Notes: generated by a model from the sequence alone, not told the origin. A stretch of DNA of 64,000 nucleotides from Sphingomonas sp. TZW2008 (GCF_002117915.1 NZ_BDJB01000003.1:372001-436000); one strand, 5' to 3'. Shown: positions 37,326 through 46,255, counted from the stretch's first letter. A program made the numbers and translations.

Positions 37326-37385
37326 CGGGGTTTCCTGGGGGCTCTGGTGGGGCTTCGTGTAGGGTTCGTGTAGGCTTGGTGAGGG

Positions 37386-38057
37386 TCAGCGCGGGGCGGC
37401 GAGGCCAGCGAGGATGAAGTCGACCGCGGCAGTGGCGTAGCTGCGCACGAACGCGTCCTGCGCGGGCGCGCCGCCCATCATGTCGCGGAACGGCACGCGC
37501 GTCGCGAACAGATACTGGCACGTGCCGACGATCATGAAATAGGCGTGGTCGGGATCGATCGCGCGAAACTCGCCCGCAGCGATCCCTGCCTCAATGATGC
37601 GGCGCTGCGCGTCGATCAGCGGAGTGACGAAGTTCGCCTTGATCCGCGCCGACGCCTCGTGCCCCGAATCGCGCACGAGCCGGTTGAGCAGCCCGTTGAG
37701 ATAGGGGTGACGGGCATAGGTGCGGATGATGCCGGTGACGTGCAGCCGCAGCTTCTGCGTCGGCGTCACGTCCAGCGCGACGAGATCGTCGAGCTGGCCG
37801 ATCGAGCGCGCGGTGTCCGCCTCGACCAATGCGGTGAGCAGACCCTCCTTGCTGCCGAAATGATATTTGACGAGCGGTGCGGTGAGCCCGGCGCGGCGCG
37901 CGATCGCATGGAGCGATACGTCGGTGCTGCCGCGCTCAATCATCAGGTCACGCGCGGCATCGAGCAGTACCGCGCGGCTGGACGCGCCGAGCCGGGCGGC
38001 GGCGGGATCGATCACTGAAGACACGCCGAGACCCCTATCCGTGCTTTTTGCCGACAC
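37386..38057 (-). CDS. TetR family regulator (paralog of the one at 43386)
   Basis: A 223-residue TetR repressor. The HTH is VLLDAARDLMIERGSTDVSL, HAIARRAGLTAPLVKYHFGS and KEGLLTALVEADTARS; the ligand domain contains ANFVTPLIDAQRRIIEAGIA and MIVGTCQYLFATRVPFRDMM. It is strikingly similar to the TetR at 43386 through both DNA-binding and ligand domains. It is divergent from the TonB receptor gene and just upstream of the CoA ligase, so it likely controls both. Start given as the GTG at 38057; a later start is possible. Confidence 0.88.
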   Translation of the reverse strand: MSAKSTDRGLGVSSVIDPAAARLGASSRAVLLDAARDLMIERGSTDVSLHAIARRAGLTAPLVKYHFGSKEGLLTALVEADTARSIGQLDDLVALDVTPTQKLRLHVTGIIRTYARHPYLNGLLNRLVRDSGHEASARIKANFVTPLIDAQRRIIEAGIAAGEFRAIDPDHAYFMIVGTCQYLFATRVPFRDMMGGAPAQDAFVRSYATAAVDFILAGLAAPR

Positions 38058-38254
38058 ACTCTCGGACTAACAGGTGGCGGCGATTTTCACGCTTGTAAAG
38101 TCGATCATGACCAATCATTAAGCGCACCATTGATCATCCGTTAAATGGATGTCGTGACGGCAGGTCGCGGCGTCGGCGCGTGGCGGTATCCTCGAGCATA
38201 CGAGGCCCGCCCTTCCCGCCAACGGCGCCGCGACGAAAGGGAGAGGACGGGCCT
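38058..38254. promoter_or_regulatory. Divergent promoter region between tetR and the TonB receptor gene
   Basis: 197 bases without a gene. It is more AT-rich than its surroundings in 38083-38150 and holds a TTTAACG half-site (minus strand, about 38139-38145) shared with the palindrome at 44070. It also has CCTCG/CGAGG inverted repeats near 38190-38205. It should contain promoters and TetR operators for both flanking genes; exact sites not proven. Confidence 0.4.
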
Positions 38255-41134
38255 GTGAAACTCATCAACATGCTGGCGTGCAGCTCGATCATCGCACTGA
38301 GCGCGATGAGCGCGACCGCAGCTACGGCGCAGACCCCGCTCGCCGGGATCGGCACCGTGCCCGACGCCGCTGTTACGGGCGAGGCGGAAAAGGGCACGCC
38401 GGGGCAATCACAGACGGATGCACTGCAGCCCGCCGAGCAGGCGCCTGAGGCATCTGCCGCGTCGATCGACGGCGACATCGTCGTCACCGGATCGCGCGTC
38501 GTCAGCAACGGCTATCAGGCGCCAACGCCGATCACCGTCGTCGGCAGCGAGGATCTGAAGAACGCCGCGCCCAACATCACCGACGCGCTGCGCCAGTTGC
38601 CGCAGCTGACCGGCTCGACCGGCCCCTCGACGCCGAGTTTCACCCCCGGCGGATCGGTATCGAGCACGGCTAGCACCGCGAACCTGCGCAACTTGGGCAT
38701 CACCCGCACGCTGGTGCTGCTCGACGGTCGCCGCCCGCCCGCGTCGGGCGTCACCGGCACCGCCGATATCGCGCTGTTCCCGCAGCAGCTGATCAAGCGC
38801 GTCGACATCGTCACCGGCGGCGCGTCGGCCGCCTATGGCTCGGACGCGGTGGCCGGCGTCGTCAATTTTGTGCTCGACACGCGCTTTCGCGGGGTGATGG
38901 GCGAGCTGCGCAACGGCATCTCGACGCGCGGCGATGGGCATAGCTGGACCGCCGAAGCCTCCGCCGGGTTCGGCTTCGCCGAGGATCGCGGCAGCGTGAT
39001 CCTGTCGGGCAGCATCAACGAGCAGGACCCGATCGACGGGCGTGCACGCGGCTGGGCGCAGCGCGGCTGGGCGACCGTCCCCAACCCCACCTATTCGCCG
39101 ACCAACGGCCAGCCGCAGCTGCTGCTTCGCGAGGATGTGAACCTTGCCGCCGCGACCTATGGCGGGATCATTACGGGCGCACGGCGCGGCACGACGCGCG
39201 TCGGTGCCGGCACGCTGCGCGACATCCAGTTCGACGCCAACGGCGCGCAGTCGCTGTACCAGCACGGCGACCTGTTCACCGGCACCGTCGAGGTGGGTGG
39301 CGAAGGCCCGCGCTACCCGGCTGCGATCGTTTCCGACGTCAACGCCAAGACCGCGTTCGGCCACGCCGAGTTCGAATTCAGCGACGGCTTCTCCGTCTTC
39401 GCCGAGGGCTCGTACGGCTATTCCAAGACCTTCTACCCGCTGCTGATGCCGTATTTCATTGGCAGCGGCGGGCTGGTGATTCAGGCCGACAACGCCTTCC
39501 TGCCCGACAACATCCGCCGCACGATGGCGGCGAACGGCTTCACCTCGATCGAACTCGGCAAGCTCGACGGGACGTGGGGGCAGAATATCGTCACCAACAC
39601 CACCAAGACGCTGAACCTGACCACCGGGTTCAAGGCGACACTGGGCGGCTTCACGATCGACGGCTATTACGAGCACGGCGAATCGCGCTACCTGCTCGAG
39701 ACCGACAACCAGCGGGTGCTCGCCAACACGCGGCTCGCCGCGGACGCGGTGGTGAACCCGGCGACCGGCCAGATCGTCTGCCGCTCGACGCTGACCAATC
39801 CGACCAACGGCTGCGTGCCGTGGAATCCGTTCGGCACCGCCGCCTTCACGCCCGAACAGCGCGCCTATCAGGGCGGCAGCGGCTTCGCGCGATCGATCGC
39901 CAAGCAGGACGTCGTTGCGCTGACGGTGCGCGGCAATCTGTTCTCGACCTGGGCGGGCGAGGTCGCCGCGGCGGTGGGCGCGGAATATCGCGACTTGTCG
40001 GGCACGATCCGCGTCGACCCGATCTCCTCGGTGATCGGCTTCGGCGCGACCAACCCGCAAGGATCGGGCGGCGGCTATGACGTGAAGGAAGTGTTCGGCG
40101 AAGTCGTCGTGCCGCTGTTCCGCGGCGAGAATTTTCTGAAGTCGATCGACTTCAACGGCGCAGTGCGGCGCACCGATTACAGCACCAGCGGCGGCGTGAC
40201 GACGTGGAAGCTCGGCCTCACCAGCGAGCTGATCGACGGGCTGCGGCTGCGCGGCACCTATTCGCGCGACATCCGCGCGCCCAATATCGGCGACCTGTTC
40301 GGGCCGCGCACGCGCAACGTCGCGGCGATCATCGATCCGTTCCGCAACAACGAGGTGACGCAGAACGTCTTCACCTTCACCGGCAGCAACCCCGATCTGC
40401 TGCCCGAGCGCGCCAAGACGATCGCCGCCGGTTTCTCGTATCGCCCCGATTTCCTGCCCGGGTTCGGCTTCTCGGTCGATTACTACAACATCAAGATCGA
40501 GGACGCGATCACCACGCTGTCGGCGCAGCAGCTCGTCAACCAGTGTTTCGGCGGCGACCAGAGCCTGTGCGCGCTGACGATCCGCGGCGCGGACGGGCGG
40601 CTGACCGACGTCAACGGCGTCGCGCTCAACATCGCGACGGTCAAGATCTCGGGCATCGACCTCGACGCGAGCTATTCGACCGATCTGTTCGGTGGCAAGT
40701 TCAGCCTGCGCGGCATCGCGACCTATCTCGACAATTACACGCAGGAGGCGCGCGGCGTCGCCACGGTGCGCTACGACGGCACCGGCTCCTTCCCCAGCTG
40801 GCGCGCGAATCTGCAGGCGACCTATACCTCGGGCGGCACCACCGTGTCGGTGCAGGAGCGCTTCATCGGCGCGCACGGCCGCGTGATCGCGCCGATCACC
40901 GTCGACAACAATCGCGTGCCCGAGGTGTTCTACACCAACCTCACGCTGCGCCAGCAAATCGAGGCGGGCGACGTGAAGCCCGAGCTGTTCCTGACGATCA
41001 ACAACCTGTTCGATCGCGACCCGCCGCCGTCAGACACCAACAACGTCACGCTGGGCACGTCGCGCGTCGTCGACCCGCTGCTCTACGACACGGTCGGGCG
41101 GTACATCACGATCGGCGGGCGCATCCGGTTCTGA
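38255..41134 (+). CDS. TonB-dependent outer-membrane receptor
   Basis: Outer-membrane TonB-dependent transporter of 959 residues. Signal peptide KLINMLACSSIIALSAMSAT follows the GTG at 38255 (AAAGGGAGAGG upstream). The TonB box is DGDIVVTGSR; the plug region runs to VDIVTGGASAAYGSDAVAGV; a beta-barrel follows ending GRYITIGGRIRF with a terminal aromatic. It probably imports the substrate of the neighbouring catabolic genes across the outer membrane. A long region of Asn/Gly-rich barrel strands is normal for sphingomonad receptors. Confidence 0.92.
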   Translation: MKLINMLACSSIIALSAMSATAATAQTPLAGIGTVPDAAVTGEAEKGTPGQSQTDALQPAEQAPEASAASIDGDIVVTGSRVVSNGYQAPTPITVVGSEDLKNAAPNITDALRQLPQLTGSTGPSTPSFTPGGSVSSTASTANLRNLGITRTLVLLDGRRPPASGVTGTADIALFPQQLIKRVDIVTGGASAAYGSDAVAGVVNFVLDTRFRGVMGELRNGISTRGDGHSWTAEASAGFGFAEDRGSVILSGSINEQDPIDGRARGWAQRGWATVPNPTYSPTNGQPQLLLREDVNLAAATYGGIITGARRGTTRVGAGTLRDIQFDANGAQSLYQHGDLFTGTVEVGGEGPRYPAAIVSDVNAKTAFGHAEFEFSDGFSVFAEGSYGYSKTFYPLLMPYFIGSGGLVIQADNAFLPDNIRRTMAANGFTSIELGKLDGTWGQNIVTNTTKTLNLTTGFKATLGGFTIDGYYEHGESRYLLETDNQRVLANTRLAADAVVNPATGQIVCRSTLTNPTNGCVPWNPFGTAAFTPEQRAYQGGSGFARSIAKQDVVALTVRGNLFSTWAGEVAAAVGAEYRDLSGTIRVDPISSVIGFGATNPQGSGGGYDVKEVFGEVVVPLFRGENFLKSIDFNGAVRRTDYSTSGGVTTWKLGLTSELIDGLRLRGTYSRDIRAPNIGDLFGPRTRNVAAIIDPFRNNEVTQNVFTFTGSNPDLLPERAKTIAAGFSYRPDFLPGFGFSVDYYNIKIEDAITTLSAQQLVNQCFGGDQSLCALTIRGADGRLTDVNGVALNIATVKISGIDLDASYSTDLFGGKFSLRGIATYLDNYTQEARGVATVRYDGTGSFPSWRANLQATYTSGGTTVSVQERFIGAHGRVIAPITVDNNRVPEVFYTNLTLRQQIEAGDVKPELFLTINNLFDRDPPPSDTNNVTLGTSRVVDPLLYDTVGRYITIGGRIRF

Positions 41135-41158
41135 GCGCCGCGAGGGGGAGATACGGGC

Positions 41159-42058
41159 ATGACACGTGACGATCTGATGTTCCGCGACGGCCTGCTCGAC
41201 GGGCAGCGCATCCTGGTGACGGGGGGCGGCACGGGGCTCGGCCGCGTGATGGCCGAGGCGTTCCTGATCCTGGGCGCCGAGGTGTTCATCTGCGGTCGGC
41301 GCGGCAGCGTGCTCGACGAGACCGCCGAGGCACTGACCGCGGCGCACGGCGGCAAGGTGGTGGGGCTTGCCTGCGACATCCGCGACGATGCCGCGATCGA
41401 GGCGATGCTCGACCGGATCTGGAGCAACGGCGGCGCGCTGACCGGGCTCGTCAACAACGCCGCGGGCAATTTCGTCAGCCGCACCGAGGACCTGTCGATC
41501 CGCGGCTTCGACGCGATCTCCTCCATCGTCTTCCGCGGCTCGTTCGCGGTGACGCTGGCGTGCGGCAAACGCTGGATCGCGGAAGGCATCCCGGCATCGG
41601 TGCTATCGATCCTCGCCACATGGGTGTGGAACGGATCGGCATTCACCGTACCGAGCGCGATGAGCAAGGCGGGCATCAACGTCATGTCGCAGAGCCTGGC
41701 GGTGGAATGGGCCGATCGCGGCATCCGGTTGAACTGCATCGCGCCGGGCACCTTCCCGACCGAGGGCATGTCGGCGCGGCTGCGCCCGACCGACGGCGAC
41801 GGCGCGTTCCGCGACACCAGCGATTATCCGATGGGGCGCGTTGGGCGGATGCCCGAGCTCGCCAACCTCGCCGCCTTCCTGATGTCGCGCCAGGCGGAAT
41901 ATCTTACCGGACAGACGATCGCGATCGACGGCGCGCGCTTCCTTGCGACGGGCGGCAACTTTGCGTCGCTGCGCGCGTGGGACGACGATCAATGGTCCGC
42001 GGCACGCGATTCGATCCGCGCGACGACGGCGAAGGACAAGGCTGCGCGGACCGCGTGA
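41159..42058 (+). CDS. SDR related to 2,4-dienoyl-CoA reductase, catalytic Tyr replaced
   Basis: SDR of 299 residues of the DECR group: ILVTGGGTGLGRVMAEAFLI, VNNAAGNFVSRTEDLS, then VPSAMSKAGINVMSQSLAVE, with the Ser and Lys of the DECR S-x3-K motif present. In DECR proteins the catalytic Tyr lies about eleven residues before that Ser; here the aligned residue is Trp in LATWVWNGSAFTV. The enzyme may be altered or use another residue. It follows the TonB receptor by 24 bases in the same operon and probably acts on an unsaturated CoA ester. Confidence 0.85.
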   Translation: MTRDDLMFRDGLLDGQRILVTGGGTGLGRVMAEAFLILGAEVFICGRRGSVLDETAEALTAAHGGKVVGLACDIRDDAAIEAMLDRIWSNGGALTGLVNNAAGNFVSRTEDLSIRGFDAISSIVFRGSFAVTLACGKRWIAEGIPASVLSILATWVWNGSAFTVPSAMSKAGINVMSQSLAVEWADRGIRLNCIAPGTFPTEGMSARLRPTDGDGAFRDTSDYPMGRVGRMPELANLAAFLMSRQAEYLTGQTIAIDGARFLATGGNFASLRAWDDDQWSAARDSIRATTAKDKAARTA

Positions 42059-42192
42059 TGGGCGGCGCGTACGGCGTGATCGAGCAGGCGGTGCGGCTGC
42101 GGCCTTGAACGATCGGAAACCGCCGCGTTAAAGGTGCGGCAACGACGATGGCGCGGCGACCGCGAGCCGCGCCGCGGATGGGGAGAAGCGAA

Positions 42193-43359
42193 GTGTTGCA
42201 GGGCATCCGGGTCGTCGAACTGGCCACCTATGTCGCGGGACCGGGGGCGTGCGGGCTGCTCGCCGACTGGGGCGCCGAAGTGATCAAGATCGAGGCACCG
42301 GGCGGCGATCCGTTCCGCGGCTTCTACGCCTCGGTCGGGCGCGACGACGTCGAGAACCGCGTTTTCGAGAACGACAATCGCGGCAAGCGATCGATCGTCC
42401 TCAACCTCGCGCAGCCTGACGATGCCGAGGTGTTGCGCCGGCTGCTCGCCACCGCCGACGTGTTCGTCACCAACACGCGGCCGCAGAGTCTCGAGCGGCT
42501 CGGCATCTCGTGGGAGCAGATTCGCGCGATTAAGCCCGATCTGATCTTTGCCAATTTCACCGGCTACGGCCCGGTCGGCGAGGATGCCGACAAGCCGGGG
42601 TTCGACATCACGGCCTTCTGGGCGCGCTCGGGGCTGTGCTCGCTCGGCACGGTCAAGGGCGGCGATCCCGCGCAGCTGCGCACCGGGATTGGCGATCACA
42701 TGTCGGCGATGGGGCTGGCGGCGGGGATCATGGCCGCGCTCTTCCATCGCGAGCGGACCGGTGAGGGGCAGAAGATCGAGACGTCGCTGCTGCGCATGGG
42801 CGTTTACGCCGGCAGCAGCGAGCATGCCGTGCAGCTGCAGATGGGCAAGCTCGCCTCGACCAAGTCGCGGCCCGAGGCGATCAACCCGCTCAACAACTTC
42901 TTCCGCACCGCCGACGGCCAATGGTTCGTCGCGGTGCCGCGACAGGGCGCCGACGACTGGCCGCGCTTCGCACGCGCGATCGGGCGCGAGGACGTGATCG
43001 ACGATCCGCGCTTCAACTCGATCCGCCAGCGCCGCGCGAACGGTGCGGAGGTCGTCGCGCTGCTCGACGCGGGCTTCGGCGCGATGACCTGGGACGAGGC
43101 GCGCGCCGCGCTGACGCGCGAGAAGCTCGTCTACTCACCCGTCCTGTCGGTCGGCCAAGCGACCAAGGATCCGCAGGTGCTGGCGGCAGGCTGCTACGTC
43201 GACGTGCCCGACGAGGCGGGCGAGACGATGCGCCTGCCCGCGACGCCGATCGATTTCGGCGCCGCGCTGCCGCCCCGCCGCCGCGCGCCCGCGCTCGACG
43301 CGGACGGGGCCGCAATCCGCGCCGATCTCGGCCTCGCCAGCGTCGCGGGCGCGGCATAA
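42193..43359 (+). CDS. CaiB/BaiF family CoA-transferase
   Basis: Family III CoA-transferase of 388 residues, moving CoA between carboxylic acids. Motifs: GIRVVELATYVAGPGACGLL, DWGAEVIKIEAPGGDPFRGF, NRGKRSIVLNLAQP, FDITAFWARSG. The start is GTG at 42193, with GGGAGAAG upstream; in-frame ATGs at 42148 and 42178 lack good ribosome sites. It lies between the SDR and a TetR gene, so it may activate the imported substrate or recycle CoA. A possible TTTAACG-like half-site (42125-42131, CGTTAAAGG) lies upstream. Confidence 0.9.
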   Translation: MLQGIRVVELATYVAGPGACGLLADWGAEVIKIEAPGGDPFRGFYASVGRDDVENRVFENDNRGKRSIVLNLAQPDDAEVLRRLLATADVFVTNTRPQSLERLGISWEQIRAIKPDLIFANFTGYGPVGEDADKPGFDITAFWARSGLCSLGTVKGGDPAQLRTGIGDHMSAMGLAAGIMAALFHRERTGEGQKIETSLLRMGVYAGSSEHAVQLQMGKLASTKSRPEAINPLNNFFRTADGQWFVAVPRQGADDWPRFARAIGREDVIDDPRFNSIRQRRANGAEVVALLDAGFGAMTWDEARAALTREKLVYSPVLSVGQATKDPQVLAAGCYVDVPDEAGETMRLPATPIDFGAALPPRRRAPALDADGAAIRADLGLASVAGAA

Positions 43360-43385
43360 GCGCGCCGGCCGGACGAGGGGAACAG

Positions 43386-44036
43386 ATGGCAAAGGCGATC
43401 GAGGCGGCGATACCCGCTGCTGGCCGTAGCGAAGGCCCGTCGCGCGACGTGCTGCTCGCCGCGGCGAGCGACCTGATGATCGAGCTCGGCACGCCCGAGG
43501 TCTCGCTCCACGCGATCGCGCGCAAGGCGGGCGTCACCGCGCCGCTCGTCAAATATTATTTCGGCAGCAAGGAAGGGCTGCTCGTCGCGCTGGTCGAGCG
43601 CGATACCGCGCGCTCGCTCGCCCAGCTCGAGGGGTTGAACGCAATGGCGCTCGATCCGCTCGCCAAGCTGAAGATCCACATTGCCGGGATCGTGCGCACC
43701 TACAGCCGCTATCCGTACCTTGTCGGGCTGCTCAACCACCTGCTGCGCGAGACGCGCAACGAGGCGTCCGAGCGGATCAAGGCGAGTTTCGTCACCCCGC
43801 TGATCGACGCGCAGCGCCGTATTATCGAAGAGGGCGTCGCGGCGGGGCAGCTGCGCCCGATCGATCCCGACCAGCTGTATTTCATCATTGTCGGCGCGTG
43901 CCAGTATCTGTTCTCCTCGCGCGTCGCTTTCGCCGACATCATGGGCGGCAAGTTCGCCGACCCGGCGTTCGCGCGCGACTTTCCCAACGCGGTACTAGAC
44001 GTGATCCTGAACGGGTTGCGCGCCGAACGACGGTAA
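43386..44036 (+). CDS. TetR family regulator (paralog of the one at 37386)
   Basis: A 216-residue TetR repressor. DNA-binding helices HAIARKAGVTAPLVKYYFGS and KEGLLVALVERDTARSLAQ are very close to the TetR at 37386. The ligand domain matches too (ASFVTPLIDAQRRIIEEGVA, IIVGACQYLFSSRVAFADIM). The gene starts at ATG 43386 with GAGGGGAAC upstream and follows the CoA-transferase by 26 bases. It likely regulates its own operon and perhaps shares ligand or operator type with the other copy. Confidence 0.9.
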   Translation: MAKAIEAAIPAAGRSEGPSRDVLLAAASDLMIELGTPEVSLHAIARKAGVTAPLVKYYFGSKEGLLVALVERDTARSLAQLEGLNAMALDPLAKLKIHIAGIVRTYSRYPYLVGLLNHLLRETRNEASERIKASFVTPLIDAQRRIIEEGVAAGQLRPIDPDQLYFIIVGACQYLFSSRVAFADIMGGKFADPAFARDFPNAVLDVILNGLRAERR

Positions 44037-44069
44037 CGCTTGCCCGGCCGACGCCCGCCGACTATCGCT

Positions 44070-44087
44070 ATTTAACGATAGTTAAAT
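44070..44087. promoter_or_regulatory. Candidate TetR operator upstream of the MFS gene
   Basis: Perfect inverted repeat ATTTAACGATAGTTAAAT (7-bp arms, 4-base centre) in the 65-base gap between the TetR gene and the MFS gene. Its TTTAACG half-site also occurs in the 37386/38255 intergenic region. It fits a TetR dimer site; binding not shown. Confidence 0.45.
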
Positions 44088-44101
44088 GAGGCGAGAGCTT
44101 G

Positions 44102-45436
44102 ATGCACGGCACCCAGACGGCGCGCGATGACGAGGCCGCGTTCACGATCTCGCCGGGGCGCCGCAGCTATGTGCTGATCCTGCTGACGGTGATCTACACG
44201 CTCGCCTTTATCGATCGTCAAATCATCAACATCCTCGCCGAACCAATCAAGGCCGACCTTCACCTTGCCGACTGGCAAATGGGCGCGCTCTCGGGTTTCG
44301 CCTTTGCGCTGCTCTATACCACCTTCGGGCTGCCCGCGGCGCGGCTGACTGAACGTGGCAACCGATCTTGGATCATTGCCGGCGCGGTGACGCTGTGGAG
44401 CGCGTTCACCGCGCTGTCGGGCTTCGCCAACAACTTCGTCCACCTGCTGCTCGCGCGCACCGGCGTCGGCATCGGCGAGGCGGGATGCGTCCCCGCCGCG
44501 CACTCGCTGATCAGCGACATTACGCCCAAGGACCAGCGGGCGAGCGCGCTGGCGATCTTCTCGATGGGGCTGCCGCTCGGCTCACTCGTCGGGCTGGCGA
44601 TGGGCGGCGTCGTCGCCGGGGCGTTCGGCTGGCGCGCCGCCTTCTTCCTCGTCGGGCTGCCCGGCATCGCGCTCGCGCTGCTGACGCTGCTGACAGTGCG
44701 CGATCCGCGGCCGAGCGGGCGCGCCGTCACCGCCGGCGGCGAGGAGGTACTGAGCGCGACGGGCGTGTTCCGCCACCTGCGCCAGCGGCCGAGCTTCGTG
44801 TGGATGACAATCGGCGCCGCGCTGCTCGCCGCGACCGGCTATGCCCACCAGACCTTTTACGGCTCGTTCTTCCTGCGCAATCACGGCCCCGCACTCGATT
44901 ACTGGGCGGGCGTGTTCGGCCTGAGCAACAGGCTCGCGTTCCTCGGCATCGCTCTCGGCCTCATCATCGGCATCGCCGGCACGATGGGCACCGGAATTGG
45001 CGGACGGATGGCGGATCGCGCCGCGGCGATTCACCCGTCGGGCTATATGAAGGTGCCCGCCTGGTCGACGCTGATCGCGATCCCCTTTCTCGTCGCGGCG
45101 TTTCTCGTGCCAAGCGCCATGGCGGCGCTGGCGCTGCTGCTGGTGCCACATTTCATGAAGGCGATGTGGTACGGCCCGGTGTTCGCATGTGTGCAGGGGA
45201 TGGTCGCCCCGCGGTCGCGCGCGACGGCGATCGCGGTGTTCCTGTTCTTCGTCAACGCGATCGGGCTCGGCATGGGGCCGGTGATCGCGGGCGCGATGAG
45301 CGACGTACTTGCGCGGACGATGGGGGCCGACGAGGGGCTGCGCGTCGCGATGATCGTATTCGCGGTGATGCTGGTCGCGGCGACCGCCTGCTTCCGCAAG
45401 GCCGGCCGCACGCTGGCGGACGATCTAGTAAGTTAG
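44102..45436 (+). CDS. MFS transporter
   Basis: Major facilitator superfamily permease of 444 residues with twelve membrane helices. The N-terminal family segment is LTVIYTLAFIDRQIINILAE, with GALSGFAFALLYTTFGLPAA and the loop ITPKDQRASALAIFSMGLP, as in the spinster/hexuronate-like sugar-acid and aromatic-acid exporters of alphaproteobacteria. The start is ATG at 44102; TTG at 44099 is also in frame. It probably moves the catabolic substrate across the inner membrane, with the TonB receptor serving the outer. Confidence 0.88.
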   Translation: MHGTQTARDDEAAFTISPGRRSYVLILLTVIYTLAFIDRQIINILAEPIKADLHLADWQMGALSGFAFALLYTTFGLPAARLTERGNRSWIIAGAVTLWSAFTALSGFANNFVHLLLARTGVGIGEAGCVPAAHSLISDITPKDQRASALAIFSMGLPLGSLVGLAMGGVVAGAFGWRAAFFLVGLPGIALALLTLLTVRDPRPSGRAVTAGGEEVLSATGVFRHLRQRPSFVWMTIGAALLAATGYAHQTFYGSFFLRNHGPALDYWAGVFGLSNRLAFLGIALGLIIGIAGTMGTGIGGRMADRAAAIHPSGYMKVPAWSTLIAIPFLVAAFLVPSAMAALALLLVPHFMKAMWYGPVFACVQGMVAPRSRATAIAVFLFFVNAIGLGMGPVIAGAMSDVLARTMGADEGLRVAMIVFAVMLVAATACFRKAGRTLADDLVS

Positions 45437-45466
45437 ACCGTCCACGCGCGCGTCACGCTCCGCCCG

Positions 45467-46255
45467 TCACCTTGCGCCCGTCACCTTGCGCACCGCATCG
45501 TCGACCGGCACGTCGTGGAGCACGCGGTAGCGCGCCTCGATGAAGCTGAAGATGCCGAAGCCGAGCAGGCCGATCGCGACGAGAAGATCGACCGGGCTCG
45601 AGAGCCAGTCGATCGCCTCCGCCATGCCCCCGGCGGCGCTTGCCCGTTCGGAGAAGCCGGCGCGCAACAGGAAGAAGCCGGTGACGAGGAAGATGAGCCC
45701 ACGCGCGGCGTAGCCGAGCCGCCCGCTCCACTGCACCCACGCCCGGCGCGCCGCGTCGGGCTCTAGATAGCGCAGGAAGCCGGCCTTGATCGCCTTCGCC
45801 AACTGCACGCCGCCGACGACGAGCAGCAGTACGCCGCCGAGCATCACGAGGAAGGTGCCGCCGGGCAGCGCGAGCGCCGTCTGCGTGCCCTGCTCCGCGC
45901 TATCCTTTGCTGCCTTGATCCCCTGCATCAGCCGCACCGCCTGATAGGTGAGGAACAGGTGCACGATCCCGCTGATCGCCGCGCCCGCGCGCTCGACTAG
46001 TCCTTTGCGCTCGCTGCCGTGGCGCTCGATATCAAACGCCGCGTCGCTCAGTCGCCAAAGGCCGTAGGCAAGCAGCCCCGCGGCCATGATCGCGAGCAGC
46101 ACCCGCCCGCCCCCGTCGCCAAGATAGGCGAGCGCGCCGGCCGGATCCTCGGTCCGCCCGGTGCGCAGCACGAGCACGGCGATGACGGTGTAAAGCAGGC
46201 CGCGAGTGGCGAAACCGACACGGGTCAGCAGCGTGAGCGATGAACTGGCCGACAT
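45467..46255 (-). CDS. DUF1206 membrane protein
   Basis: A 262-residue integral membrane protein with six hydrophobic helices in three repeats of about 80 residues (RVGFATRGLLYTVIAVLVLR, RAGAAISGIVHLFLTYQAVR, SGRLGYAARGLIFLVTGFFL), the DUF1206 pattern. Function unknown; often stress-associated in alphaproteobacteria. A weak EcfG-like promoter lies upstream (46280-46305). A 14-base tandem duplication at its 3' end (45461-45488) changes the last residues. Confidence 0.9.
   Translation of the reverse strand: MSASSSLTLLTRVGFATRGLLYTVIAVLVLRTGRTEDPAGALAYLGDGGGRVLLAIMAAGLLAYGLWRLSDAAFDIERHGSERKGLVERAGAAISGIVHLFLTYQAVRLMQGIKAAKDSAEQGTQTALALPGGTFLVMLGGVLLLVVGGVQLAKAIKAGFLRYLEPDAARRAWVQWSGRLGYAARGLIFLVTGFFLLRAGFSERASAAGGMAEAIDWLSSPVDLLVAIGLLGFGIFSFIEARYRVLHDVPVDDAVRKVTGAR

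Noticed and set aside
37354..37374. Direct repeat TTCGTGTAGG twice with one base between, upstream of the CoA ligase
   Set aside because: Too short and not at a usual operator position to support a function; recorded only as a chance repeat.
38408..40957. Long open frame on the minus strand (849 codons) inside the TonB receptor gene
   Set aside because: It lies entirely opposite the receptor, which has a signal peptide, TonB box and barrel; the antisense product is low-complexity and Arg/Ala/Gly-rich, as expected from high-GC codon bias.
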